A stretch of DNA of 26,972 nucleotides from JAAYCI01 sp964370295 (GTDB lineage: Bacteria > Bacillota > Clostridia > Oscillospirales > Ruminococcaceae): positions 1-26,972 of the forward strand of contig CAYJIR010000031.1 in assembly GCA_964370295.1 (NCBI GenBank). The letters are read 5' to 3'. This document shows, piece by piece, positions 13,832 to 22,359 of the stretch (the stretch's first letter is position 1; the number at the start of each line of letters is the position of its first letter). The notes under the pieces were generated by a model. It was not told where the DNA came from. It saw nothing but the letters and a program-made list of their open reading frames with translations, and made no database searches. The position numbers and the translations under genes were made by a program.

Positions 13832-16800
13832 ATGGATTATTATGAATTCGACTCCATTCGCATTGGGTTAGCCTCGCCCGACCAAATTCGTCAGTGGAGT
13901 TGTGGAGAAGTTAAAAAACCGGAAACCATTAACTACCGCACATTAAAGCCAGAGCGTGATGGTTTGTTTTGCGAAAAAATATTTGGGCCCACCAAAGATT
14001 GGGAATGCCATTGCGGAAAATACAAGCGTATACGTTATAAAGGGAAAACTTGTGAGCGTTGCGGTGTGGAAGTGACAAGGGCTAAAGTGCGCAGAGAGCG
14101 TATGGGGCATATCGAGCTGGCCGCACCGGTTAGCCATATTTGGTATTTTAAAGGGATTCCAAGCCGTATTGGCCTTTTGTTGGACATCAGCCCACGCCAA
14201 TTGGAAAAAGTGTTGTATTTTGCTGCGTATATTGTTACAGATACGGGTTTTACACCACTGGAAGACAAGCAACTTCTCAGTGAAAAAGACTATCGCGATA
14301 TGCGCGAGCGCTATGAAGATGAATTTAAGGCAGGCATGGGTGCTCAGGCTGTGGAAGAGTTGTTAAGAAATATAGATTTAGACGCTCTTTCGCAAAGCAT
14401 CAATGCAGAGCTAGAGGATGCTAGTGGGCAAAAACGCTTGCGCCTTATAAAACGATTGGAAGTGGTAGAATCTTTTAGGGGCAGTGGAAACCGCCCCGAA
14501 TGGATGATTCTGAATACCATACCTGTGATACCTCCGGACATTCGTCCTATGGTGCAGCTGGATGGTGGTCGTTTTGCCACAAGTGATCTGAATGATTTGT
14601 ATCGTCGTGTCATCAACCGAAACAACCGCCTTAAACGCCTTCTAGAGCTCGGTGCGCCAGACATCATTGTGCGCAATGAAAAACGGATGTTGCAAGAGGC
14701 TGTGGACGCACTTATCGACAATGGCCGCCGTGGGCGCCCGGTTACAGGGCCAAACAATCGCCCATTAAAAAGCTTGTCGGACATGCTAAAAGGAAAACAG
14801 GGACGTTTCCGCCAAAACCTTTTGGGCAAGCGTGTAGACTATTCCGGCCGCTCGGTTATCGTGGTGGGGCCAGAATTAAAAATGTATCAGTGTGGTTTGC
14901 CCAAAGAAATGGCACTGGAATTGTTTAAACCTTTTGTAATGCGCGATCTTGTGGACAATCAAATTGCCAATAACATCAAAAGTGCGCGCAAAATGGTAGA
15001 GCGCACGCGCCCCGAGGTGTGGGATTCGCTGGAAACGGTTATCAAGGGACATGCGGTCTTGCTAAACCGTGCACCTACTTTGCATCGTCTTGGTATTCAA
15101 GCTTTCGAGCCTGTGCTGGTGGAAGGTCGTGCCCTAAAGTTGCATCCTTTGGTGTGTACGGCATACAATGCTGATTTTGATGGTGACCAAATGGCTGTGC
15201 ACGTGCCTTTAAGCAATGAGGCACAGCGGGAGGCGCGCAAGTTGATGCTTGCCAGCCAAAATCTATTGAAACCCAGTGATGGAAAACCGGTTACTGTGCC
15301 CACACAGGATATGGTGCTGGGTAGCTATTATCTCACTATGATAAGCAAAGGGGATAAAGGCGAGGGCAAAGTGTTCTGCAGCGAGGCAGAGGCCATTATG
15401 GCATACCACGACAAGGTGATTACTTTGCATGCCCCCATTAAAGTGCGTAGGTATAAAGAAATCAATGGAGAAGTGTGCCAAAAACTTGTAGATGTCACAG
15501 TGGGACGCATTTTGTTTAACGACCACATACCGCAAGACCTTGGCTATGTGAACCGAGAAGATCCCGAAGAGGCATTCCATTTGGAAGTGGATTTTCTTGT
15601 TAACAAGAAAAAATTGGGCACAATTATCGATCGTTGTATCCACAAACATGGCGCAGCAGTGACGGCAGAGATGTTGGATAAAGTGAAGGCGCAAGGCTTT
15701 AAATATTCCACATTGTCGGGCTTAACGGTTGCGGTTTCGGATGCGGTGATTCCGCCGAAGAAAAAAGAGCTGATACAAAATGCCGACGACGAAATAGGTA
15801 AAATTACAAAACAGTTTAACCGTGGGCTTATTTCCAATAAAGAACGTTTGGATAAAATTCGTTCTGTGTGGGAAAACACCACCGATGAAGTGTCCAATGC
15901 GCTTGAGGAAAACTTGGATGCACGCAATCCCATCTTTATGATGGCAAATTCCGGTGCACGTGGTTCTATGCAGCAAATTCGTCAGTTGGCCGGAATGCGT
16001 GGGCTGATTGCAAATACTTCCGGTGATGTTATCGAAATTCCTATTCGTTCAAACTACCGCGAAGGTCTTGATATATTGGAATACTTCATTGCCTCACGTG
16101 GTGCCCGTAAAGGTTTGGCAGACACGGCTTTGCGAACGGCAGAGTCTGGATATTTAACACGCCGTCTTGTAGACGTTTCGCAAGAGGTTATCATCCGCGA
16201 GGAGGACTGTGGCAGCACACAGGGCATTATTGTGGCCGACATTCTTGGCGATGGTAACGCCAATATCGAGCCATTCTTCGAGCGCCTTATCGGCCGTTAT
16301 CCTGTGGAAAATGTGGTGCATCCCGAAACGGGAGAGCTACTGGTAAGTAGTGATACCATGATGGACGAAGACGATGCCAACCGTATTATTGAAGCCGGCT
16401 ATACAAAGCTTTGCATCCGAAGTGTGCTTGCTTGCAAGGCAGAACAAGGTTGTTGTGCACGTTGCTACGGCGCCAATCTTGCCAATGGCATGCCTGTGGG
16501 CATAGGTGAGGCAGTGGGTATCATTGCGGCACAGTCTATAGGTGAACCGGGCACACAGCTCACCATGCGTACCTTCCACACAGGTGGTATTATCACGGCC
16601 GAGGATATCACGCAGGGTTTGCCCCATGTTGAGGAACTGTTCGAGGCGCGTAAACCTAAGGTGCTTGCCATTATGACGGAAATTTCAGGCAAAGTGCATA
16701 TCGACGATACCAAGAAAAATCGTCATGTTGTGGTGAGTGGTGTGGACGAAAATGGTGCACCCACAGAACGTAGCTACCTTATCCCCTTTGGCCAACGCAT

Positions 16801-17368
16801 CAAAGTGCAAGAGGGTGATGAACTACAATTGGGCGATATGTTAACAGAAGGGCATGCCTATCCGCATGATATCTTGGCCATTAAAGGTGTTACAGCCGTG
16901 GAAAACTACCTCATTGAGGAAGTACAGGGCGTGTATCGCCAACAGGGTGTGGATATCAACGACAAACATATCGAGGTTATCGTGCGTCAAATGATGCGCA
17001 AAGTGGTGGTGCAAGACCCGGGCTCTACAGATTTTGTGGGTGGAACCATGATGGAGCGCAGCGATTTGGAGGCACAAAACAGAATCCTTCAACAGCGTAT
17101 AGATGCAGGAGAAACGCAGTTGCAATTGGCAACCTGGGATCCAAAACTGCTGGGTATTACCAAGGCGTCTTTGGCAACAGAATCTTGGCTTTCGGCGGCT
17201 TCTTTCCAAGAGACCACGCGCGTGCTAACCGATGCTGCTATTAAAGGCAAGGTGGATACACTCTCTGGGCTTAAGGAAAATGTTATCATAGGCAAGTTGA
17301 TACCGGCGGGCACGGGCATCCCGGAAGTGGAAGCAATATTGGAAATGGGTGGAACGGATTCGCTGTAG
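13832..17368 (+). CDS. rpoC: DNA-directed RNA polymerase beta' subunit
   Basis: The 1178-residue beta' subunit has Gram-positive length and no large lineage insertion. Counting from ATG 13832, the N-terminal zinc ribbon has C59, C61, C74 and C77. The catalytic NADFDGD carries D448, D450 and D452, which bind the active-site magnesium. The bridge-helix/trigger-loop region holds GEAVGIIAAQSIGEPGTQLTMRTFHTGG. The second zinc site uses the cysteines of EEDCGSTQG and CKAEQGCCARCYGAN. An upstream in-frame ATG at 13763 would add 23 residues. ATG 13832 is preferred because family members start at FDSIRIGLASP and AAAGGG lies 6 bases upstream. The gene is followed by a GAAA-capped terminator and not by rpsL/rpsG. 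Confidence 0.97.
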   Translation: MDYYEFDSIRIGLASPDQIRQWSCGEVKKPETINYRTLKPERDGLFCEKIFGPTKDWECHCGKYKRIRYKGKTCERCGVEVTRAKVRRERMGHIELAAPVSHIWYFKGIPSRIGLLLDISPRQLEKVLYFAAYIVTDTGFTPLEDKQLLSEKDYRDMRERYEDEFKAGMGAQAVEELLRNIDLDALSQSINAELEDASGQKRLRLIKRLEVVESFRGSGNRPEWMILNTIPVIPPDIRPMVQLDGGRFATSDLNDLYRRVINRNNRLKRLLELGAPDIIVRNEKRMLQEAVDALIDNGRRGRPVTGPNNRPLKSLSDMLKGKQGRFRQNLLGKRVDYSGRSVIVVGPELKMYQCGLPKEMALELFKPFVMRDLVDNQIANNIKSARKMVERTRPEVWDSLETVIKGHAVLLNRAPTLHRLGIQAFEPVLVEGRALKLHPLVCTAYNADFDGDQMAVHVPLSNEAQREARKLMLASQNLLKPSDGKPVTVPTQDMVLGSYYLTMISKGDKGEGKVFCSEAEAIMAYHDKVITLHAPIKVRRYKEINGEVCQKLVDVTVGRILFNDHIPQDLGYVNREDPEEAFHLEVDFLVNKKKLGTIIDRCIHKHGAAVTAEMLDKVKAQGFKYSTLSGLTVAVSDAVIPPKKKELIQNADDEIGKITKQFNRGLISNKERLDKIRSVWENTTDEVSNALEENLDARNPIFMMANSGARGSMQQIRQLAGMRGLIANTSGDVIEIPIRSNYREGLDILEYFIASRGARKGLADTALRTAESGYLTRRLVDVSQEVIIREEDCGSTQGIIVADILGDGNANIEPFFERLIGRYPVENVVHPETGELLVSSDTMMDEDDANRIIEAGYTKLCIRSVLACKAEQGCCARCYGANLANGMPVGIGEAVGIIAAQSIGEPGTQLTMRTFHTGGIITAEDITQGLPHVEELFEARKPKVLAIMTEISGKVHIDDTKKNRHVVVSGVDENGAPTERSYLIPFGQRIKVQEGDELQLGDMLTEGHAYPHDILAIKGVTAVENYLIEEVQGVYRQQGVDINDKHIEVIVRQMMRKVVVQDPGSTDFVGGTMMERSDLEAQNRILQQRIDAGETQLQLATWDPKLLGITKASLATESWLSAASFQETTRVLTDAAIKGKVDTLSGLKENVIIGKLIPAGTGIPEVEAILEMGGTDSL

Positions 17369-17412
17369 GTGAAGTTTGGCATACAGGCCAGTTTCGCACC
17401 CGGTTGATAGCG

Positions 17413-17438
17413 CGACGGGGGGAAACCTCCGTCGTTTT
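17413..17438 (+). terminator. Intrinsic terminator of the rpoBC operon
   Basis: CGACGGGGG (17413-17421) pairs with CCTCCGTCG (17426-17434) through nine pairs, one of them G-U. The stem is capped by a GAAA tetraloop and followed by TTTT. The stem is very stable although the T-run is short. It begins 44 bases after the rpoC stop and ends just before the next gene. Confidence 0.85.
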
Positions 17439-17481
17439 CACATAGAGTATGAAGCTGCACGGAAAAACAAACGGGTTTTCT

Positions 17482-17487
17482 GGGGGA
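17482..17487 (+). promoter_or_regulatory. Ribosome binding site favouring a TTG start for the GT-C-like gene
   Basis: GGGGGA lies 6 bases before TTG 17494. The in-frame ATG at 17449 has no ribosome binding site and lies 10 bases after the terminator T-run. Confidence 0.45.
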
Positions 17488-17493
17488 ATATCC

Positions 17494-19149
17494 TTGAAAA
17501 AAGCTAAGGGACGTGTGTTACTGCGCGGAAGAATCAACAAACCAATTATGTATCGTGCGGCAAAACCGCTGTTTGCGGTCATGCTGTTGTGTGCGCTGGT
17601 TTTGGCGCTTTTCTTTAATGTAGACAGTACAAAAGCCTTGTCATGGCAGTGGTTGTTGCCATCGGTTTGTTTTGCTGCAGGCCTACTATTTATACCGTTT
17701 TGGTTTATGTTGCAGGCCAAATCTGTGGGCAAGGTAAAAGAGCTTGTTGTAGCCTTGGTTTTGTTTTCGCTTTTACTGGTTGTGTTGGGTTTTTCTGCTT
17801 GGCAACTGCGCACACAAACCGGTGGTGCTTACTTTGGCGAAGTGTATACGGCGGCGGCCAACTATGCAAATGGGGGCACATTGCCGGGGAGCTATATTGC
17901 GTTAAACCCTCAATTTGATGCTGTTTTCGTGTTACTGTGTGGCTATTTTTTTCTGTTTTCTCTTGCGGGGGTATCCAATTTTACCCTGCCGTTTCTCGGT
18001 TTAAATATAGCATTTCTTTTTGCCGCCGTGCTGCTTAGCTATTTTGTGGCAAAACGTTTATTTATGGCCAATAAAGCACTTTTGTTTTTATTAGTGGCTG
18101 TTGTTTTTAGCCCTTTTTTATGGTTGCAGGCGTCCCTTTTGCAAGGGGGTACGGTGGCAATGGCTTTTGTGGCAGGCAGTGTTTTGCTTTGGTTGCAAAT
18201 CAGAAAGTTATGGCGTGGCGGTGCCTTTGGGAAATCTTGCCTGCTGTTTTGTGTTTTATCGTTTTTGTTGGCGCTTGGAACTCTTTTTCAAGCGGTGGTG
18301 GCAGCACTTTTTGTGGCTATTGTGTTGGATTTGTTTTTGCTTTTATGTGGAAAAGGGCGCATTCTTTTGTTTTTATCAGGTGGTGCCGTGTTTTTGTTTG
18401 TGGTGTTTGGCGGTCAAATGGCCATGGATGCTAGCCCGGTGCTGGCACACTATACTGAAAGTGAACGCATGCCTCCGGCGGCTGAAATAATGGTTGGGCT
18501 TTCACCCTGGGGCATGGAAAATGCGCAAGATAGCCAAAAATTGCAAGAAGCGCTTGACTATACCGCAAGGCAAGACCTGATTTTCGAAGAAATACAAATG
18601 CGTTTAGAAGATTTGGGTGCCCTTGGTGTGATGCAGCTGATTGGGACAAAGATAAGTGTTTTTTTCAGCGAGGGTACACTGGGGGCCAGTGCTTCGCTGG
18701 AGTATGAAGTGGTACAAGAAGAAGGAATACTGCAAAGCTTGGTTTTGCCAACCGGAGCCCTCTACTCTATATTTGCTTATGTGGCCTTTGCCCTTTGGGG
18801 CACCTTGCTGTTGTATGGGGTGGTTGCATCGGTGTATAGCATTATTCACAAAAATGATGCGCTTACCTTTATGCGCGTGGCTTTGTTGTTGGCTGTGGTA
18901 GCTGGGCTTTTTGGGGTGGCGCGACCACAGTTCTTAATAGCTGTATTGCCACTATTTCTACTGACCACGTTAGAAGTGGGAAATGCTGTGCAACATAAGA
19001 GAGTAGGCCAAAATACGGAAACAGATTTAAGGCAAGATGTGGAAGAAGAGGTGTTTTTGGAACTTACCCAACAAGAGCAACATATAGATTATATGGACCC
19101 GGCTTTTCGGTGGGACGAGCAAGATAGAACAGAGGTAAAAACACGATAA
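17494..19149 (+). CDS. Polytopic membrane protein, putative GT-C/GT39-like glycosyltransferase
   Basis: About 551 residues from the TTG start (566 from ATG 17449), with roughly twelve hydrophobic segments. Two features resemble the GT39-like polytopic glycosyltransferases of Gram-positive bacteria. One is a first large loop, YFGEVYTAAANYANGG...YIALNPQFDAVF. The other is a late extracytoplasmic loop, MPPAAEIMVGLSPWG...IQMRLEDLGALGVMQLIGTKISVFFSEGTLG. Such enzymes use polyprenyl-linked sugars to glycosylate cell-wall polymers or proteins. The Asp common in the first loop of that family is not at the expected place; a Glu (GEVY) is the nearest acid. The family call rests on motif resemblance only. 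The C-terminal tail of about 50 residues is cytoplasmic and acidic. It sits alone between the rpoC terminator and recA. Confidence 0.55.
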   Translation: MKKAKGRVLLRGRINKPIMYRAAKPLFAVMLLCALVLALFFNVDSTKALSWQWLLPSVCFAAGLLFIPFWFMLQAKSVGKVKELVVALVLFSLLLVVLGFSAWQLRTQTGGAYFGEVYTAAANYANGGTLPGSYIALNPQFDAVFVLLCGYFFLFSLAGVSNFTLPFLGLNIAFLFAAVLLSYFVAKRLFMANKALLFLLVAVVFSPFLWLQASLLQGGTVAMAFVAGSVLLWLQIRKLWRGGAFGKSCLLFCVLSFLLALGTLFQAVVAALFVAIVLDLFLLLCGKGRILLFLSGGAVFLFVVFGGQMAMDASPVLAHYTESERMPPAAEIMVGLSPWGMENAQDSQKLQEALDYTARQDLIFEEIQMRLEDLGALGVMQLIGTKISVFFSEGTLGASASLEYEVVQEEGILQSLVLPTGALYSIFAYVAFALWGTLLLYGVVASVYSIIHKNDALTFMRVALLLAVVAGLFGVARPQFLIAVLPLFLLTTLEVGNAVQHKRVGQNTETDLRQDVEEEVFLELTQQEQHIDYMDPAFRWDEQDRTEVKTR

Positions 19150-19205
19150 TAAGATGATAAGTGCTATGAATAGATAGACTGAGATGATAAATAAAGGAGT
19201 TAAGT

Positions 19206-20366
19206 ATGGCAGATAAAAAAATACCGCCGAAACCGGAGAGAACGGCTCCACAAGATAAAAAAGTAGCGCTGGACACAGCCCTTGCCGGCATAGAGAAAAC
19301 ATTCGGAAAAGGCGCTGTGATGAAGATGGGGCAAAATGTGGCCATGCAGATTGATGCTATCTCCACAGGGTCTATTTCCTTAGATGCTGCCTTGGGTGTG
19401 GGTGGTTTACCGCGCGGGCGTGTAGTGGAAATATATGGGCCGGAATCAAGCGGAAAGACCACTTTGGCGCTACATGTTTTGGCGCAGGCCCAGAAAAATG
19501 GTGGTGACGTGGCTTTTATAGACGTGGAGCATGCCTTGGATCCACAGTATGCAAGTGCGCTGGGTGTGGATGTGGACAATTTGTTGGTAAGTCAGCCGGA
19601 CACCGGTGAGCAAGCGCTTGAAATTACCGAGGCACTGGTGCGCAGTGGTGCCATAGATGTCATTGTAATAGATTCGGTGGCGGCCATGGTGCCAAGGGCA
19701 GAAATTCAAGGTGAAATGGGCGATTCACACGTGGGCTTGCAAGCGCGTTTGATGAGCCAGGCGCTGCGTAAATTGACCGGTGTTGTAGGCAAAACGGGCA
19801 CCGTTTGTATTTTTATCAATCAATTGCGCGAAAAAGTGGGTGTTACCTATGGAAATCCGGAGGTGACAGCCGGTGGACGTGCTTTAAAATATTATTCTTC
19901 TGTGCGCATTGATGTGCGTCGTAGCGAAGGGCTAAAAAATTCTGCGGGGCAGTTTATTGGAAACCGCACACGTGCAAAAGTGGTGAAAAACAAAGTGGCA
20001 CCACCGTTTAAAGAAGCAGAATTTGACATCATGTTTGGCGAGGGTATTTCGCATACAGGCGAACTGTTAGATTTGGCGGTGNNNNNNNNNNAGCTTGAAA
20101 TCATCCAAAAAAGTGGCGCTTGGTTTAACGCGGGGGAGATTCGCTTGGGGCAAGGGCGTGACAACGCCAAAACCTATCTGGCAGAACATCCTGAATATGC
20201 CGCGGAAGTGGAAGAAAAAGTGCGTCAAAACTTCGACCGTTTGGCTGTGGCAAGCAAAAAGAAAAAGAAGGCAGGCGGTAATTTAGACGATTTACCCCCA
20301 AAACCACCGCAAAAAACAAGTGATGTTCAACACGAGCGTGGGCTGGATATCAGCGTGGATGATTAA
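19206..20366 (+). CDS. recA: Recombinase RecA, interrupted by a 10-N assembly gap
   Basis: The strand-exchange recombinase and SOS coprotease. Walker A is GPESSGKT at 78-85. VAFIDVEHALDP and VIVIDSVAAMVPRAEIQGEMGDSHVGLQARLMSQALRKL follow, with loop 2 INQLREKVGVTYGNPEVTAGGRALKYYSS. The N-terminus has an extra 15 or so charged residues, and the C-terminus carries KKKKK and an acidic tail. Bases 20082-20091 are N. They keep the frame but encode four unknown codons where homologues have room for one (expected DLAV-E-LEIIQKSGAW). The ribosome binding site AAAGGAG (19193-19199) is 6 bases before ATG. The stop overlaps the recX start (TAATG). I see no LexA-box-like CGAAC...GTTCG sequence upstream. 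Confidence 0.97.
   Translation: MADKKIPPKPERTAPQDKKVALDTALAGIEKTFGKGAVMKMGQNVAMQIDAISTGSISLDAALGVGGLPRGRVVEIYGPESSGKTTLALHVLAQAQKNGGDVAFIDVEHALDPQYASALGVDVDNLLVSQPDTGEQALEITEALVRSGAIDVIVIDSVAAMVPRAEIQGEMGDSHVGLQARLMSQALRKLTGVVGKTGTVCIFINQLREKVGVTYGNPEVTAGGRALKYYSSVRIDVRRSEGLKNSAGQFIGNRTRAKVVKNKVAPPFKEAEFDIMFGEGISHTGELLDLAVXXXXLEIIQKSGAWFNAGEIRLGQGRDNAKTYLAEHPEYAAEVEEKVRQNFDRLAVASKKKKKAGGNLDDLPPKPPQKTSDVQHERGLDISVDD
20082..20091. other. Assembly gap of ten Ns inside recA
   Basis: Ten ambiguous bases follow GTG (Val) and precede AGCTTGAA. By comparison with E. coli and B. subtilis RecA, six residues separate the DLG/AV motif from KSGAW. Here that count is reached if the gap is a single base (giving GAG, Glu). 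The gap length is therefore probably a placeholder. Confidence 0.95.
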
Positions 20367-20977
20367 TGAAAATTACGGAGATACGAAAAACTAAACGTGG
20401 GAATTATGCGCTGTTTTCGTGTGAGGGTTTCTTTTTGTCGGTGGATGAAGAAACTTTATATTCGAAAGGTTTGGAAGTGGGAACGGTTTTGGACGAGGAT
20501 GCGCTATCGTCATTGCAAGAGGCCGGCAACACACACAAAGCCAAAGAGCAAGCGATGCGTTTTTTAACCAGACGCATGTATGCAAAGCAGGAGTTGTTTT
20601 TAAAATTATGCCAAAACCATGATGAATATTCGGCAATGATGGCTGTGGCAGCCATGGAAGAGATGCAACTGCTTTGTGATAGACAATTTGCAAGCGAATA
20701 TGCGCGTGTGCAGGCGGAAAAAGGAAAAAGTAGTCGTGCTATTTTTTATGCTTTAAGGGAAAAGGGCATAGAGGCCGAGCTTGCCCAGGATGCAGTGGAA
20801 GAGTTGGGACAAGAAGACGAAAGTGTGGCCGCGCAGGTGATGCGAAAAAAATACGCAGATAAAATAAGACAGGGAAAATACAGCGCCGTTATGGCGGCAA
20901 TGGCACGGCGCGGTTTTTCACATCGGGATATAAAACAGGCGCTGGAAAGTGTTATATCAGAACAGGAAGCAGAATGA
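20366..20977 (+). CDS. recX: RecX family regulatory protein
   Basis: A 203-residue RecX-type protein, which in studied bacteria binds RecA and limits or remodels RecA filaments. It is mostly helical and shows the tandem three-helix RecX repeats: AMRFLTRRMYAKQELFLKL, then LCDRQFASEYARVQAEKGKSSRAIFYALREKGIE, then VMRKKYADK..YSAVMAAMARRGFSHRDIKQAL. The N-terminal segment of about 55 residues (ITEIRKTKRGNYALF) resembles the beta-rich extension of Firmicute RecX. Its ATG shares one base with the recA stop, and its own stop overlaps the rimO start by four bases, so the three genes are translationally coupled. Confidence 0.9.
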   Translation: MKITEIRKTKRGNYALFSCEGFFLSVDEETLYSKGLEVGTVLDEDALSSLQEAGNTHKAKEQAMRFLTRRMYAKQELFLKLCQNHDEYSAMMAVAAMEEMQLLCDRQFASEYARVQAEKGKSSRAIFYALREKGIEAELAQDAVEELGQEDESVAAQVMRKKYADKIRQGKYSAVMAAMARRGFSHRDIKQALESVISEQEAE

Positions 20978-22329
20978 AAATTGCGATTGTATCGTTGGGA
21001 TGTCCTAAAAATCAAGTGGATGCAGATGTGTTTTGTCGTTCTCTGCTTGAAGATGGCCACGAAACTGTAGCGGATATCCGTGAGGCAGAGATAGTGGTTG
21101 TTAATACTTGCGGTTTTTTAGAGGCCGCAAAACAAGAGGCGATAGAGCATATTTTTGATGCTTGTTTGCTAAAAAAAGATAATCCATGCGTAAAAGTGCT
21201 GGCGACGGGTTGTTTGGCAGAGCGCTATCGAGAAGAGCTGGCCAAAGAAATTCCCGAGTTGGATGCCGTGGTAGGCATAGGGAAAAATACAGAGCTGGCC
21301 GATATTATACGTATGTTGATGGCACAGGATAGCCAGGCACAAAAGGCACCGTATGAGGCCTATGGCCCAAAAACTAATTTGCCTTTTTCGGCACGGCGTG
21401 TCATTGGAACACCACCCCATCTTGCTTATTTAAAAATTGCAGAGGGGTGTTCAAATGCCTGCTCTTATTGCGCCATTCCCTCTATCCGCGGGCCTTTTCG
21501 CAGCCGTGATTTTTCAGATTGCATAGAAGAGGCACAGTGGCTGGCACAGCAGGGGGTAAAAGAGCTGGTGCTGGTGGCGCAAGATGTGACAGCTTTTGGG
21601 GAAGATAGGGGAACCAATGAAATTGCAGCTTTGCTGGATGCGTTAAACAAAATATCGGGTCTTCGCTGGATACGCATTTTGTATGCCTACCCGGAGCGCA
21701 TCACAGAGGAGTTTTTGTTGGCCATGCAGCGCAACCAAAAAGTAGTGCCTTATCTCGATTTGCCCATACAGCATTGTAATATAGATATTTTGCAGTCTAT
21801 GCGGCGCAAGGGCGGTGCGGCGGTTATACAAAAGGCTATAGCAGACATACGCAGGGTTATCCCGAATTGTACTTTACGCACGAGTTTAATAGTGGGATAC
21901 CCAAACGAAAGTGAAGAACAATTTGAGGAACTTTGTGAGTTTGTAAAAGAAATTGGTTTTGAGCGTTTGGGCTGTTTTGCCTATTCGCAGGAAGAGGGTA
22001 CAAAGGCGGCAGAGATGGAGAACCAAGTGCCGCAGGAAGTGCGGGAAAAACGTGCAGAAATAATCATGGATATGCAAAGCCGCATTACACAGGCCATGCA
22101 GGAAGCGCAAATTGGCACGGTTTTGGAAGTGGTGTGCGATGGCTACGACGAAACAGAGGACATATTTATATGCCGTAGTGTTGCTGATTGCTTTGAAATA
22201 GATACACTTGTTATCTTGCCAAGCGATGCACCGGTGCATGCGGGTGGGTTTTACAAGGTGAAGATTCTTGCAGAAGATAGTCTTCAACTGATGGGCGAAT
22301 ATGTGGAAGATGCCCAGGAAGTAAAATAG
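20974..22329 (+). CDS. rimO: Ribosomal protein S12 methylthiotransferase RimO
   Basis: A 451-residue radical-SAM enzyme that methylthiolates the conserved aspartate of ribosomal protein S12. The N-terminal UPF0004 domain carries C10, C46 and C80, ligands of the auxiliary 4Fe-4S cluster (SLGCPKNQVD, NTCGF, ATGC). The radical-SAM cluster motif C-x3-C-x2-C is at 159, 163 and 166 in EGCSNACSYCAIP. IRGPFRSR, YAYPERITEEF, LDLPIQHCN and SLIVGYPNE are the RimO-type core motifs. A TRAM domain occupies about the last 65 residues. SLGCPKNQVD near the start separates RimO from the tRNA-modifying MiaB and MtaB. It is coupled to recX by an ATGA overlap and followed by pgsA after 30 bases. Confidence 0.95.
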   Translation: MKIAIVSLGCPKNQVDADVFCRSLLEDGHETVADIREAEIVVVNTCGFLEAAKQEAIEHIFDACLLKKDNPCVKVLATGCLAERYREELAKEIPELDAVVGIGKNTELADIIRMLMAQDSQAQKAPYEAYGPKTNLPFSARRVIGTPPHLAYLKIAEGCSNACSYCAIPSIRGPFRSRDFSDCIEEAQWLAQQGVKELVLVAQDVTAFGEDRGTNEIAALLDALNKISGLRWIRILYAYPERITEEFLLAMQRNQKVVPYLDLPIQHCNIDILQSMRRKGGAAVIQKAIADIRRVIPNCTLRTSLIVGYPNESEEQFEELCEFVKEIGFERLGCFAYSQEEGTKAAEMENQVPQEVREKRAEIIMDMQSRITQAMQEAQIGTVLEVVCDGYDETEDIFICRSVADCFEIDTLVILPSDAPVHAGGFYKVKILAEDSLQLMGEYVEDAQEVK

Positions 22330-22359
22330 CCTCACACAAAGTATAAAGAGGAAACAATT

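Noticed and set aside
17286..17813. 175-codon minus-strand open frame over the end of rpoC
   Set aside because: It crosses the rpoC terminator and the next gene on the opposite strand and has no supporting motif.
19150..19205. LexA/SOS box upstream of recA
   Set aside because: No CGAAC-N4-GTTCG-like palindrome is visible; only a short AGATGATAA direct repeat and a ribosome binding site are present. A promoter further upstream was not found either.
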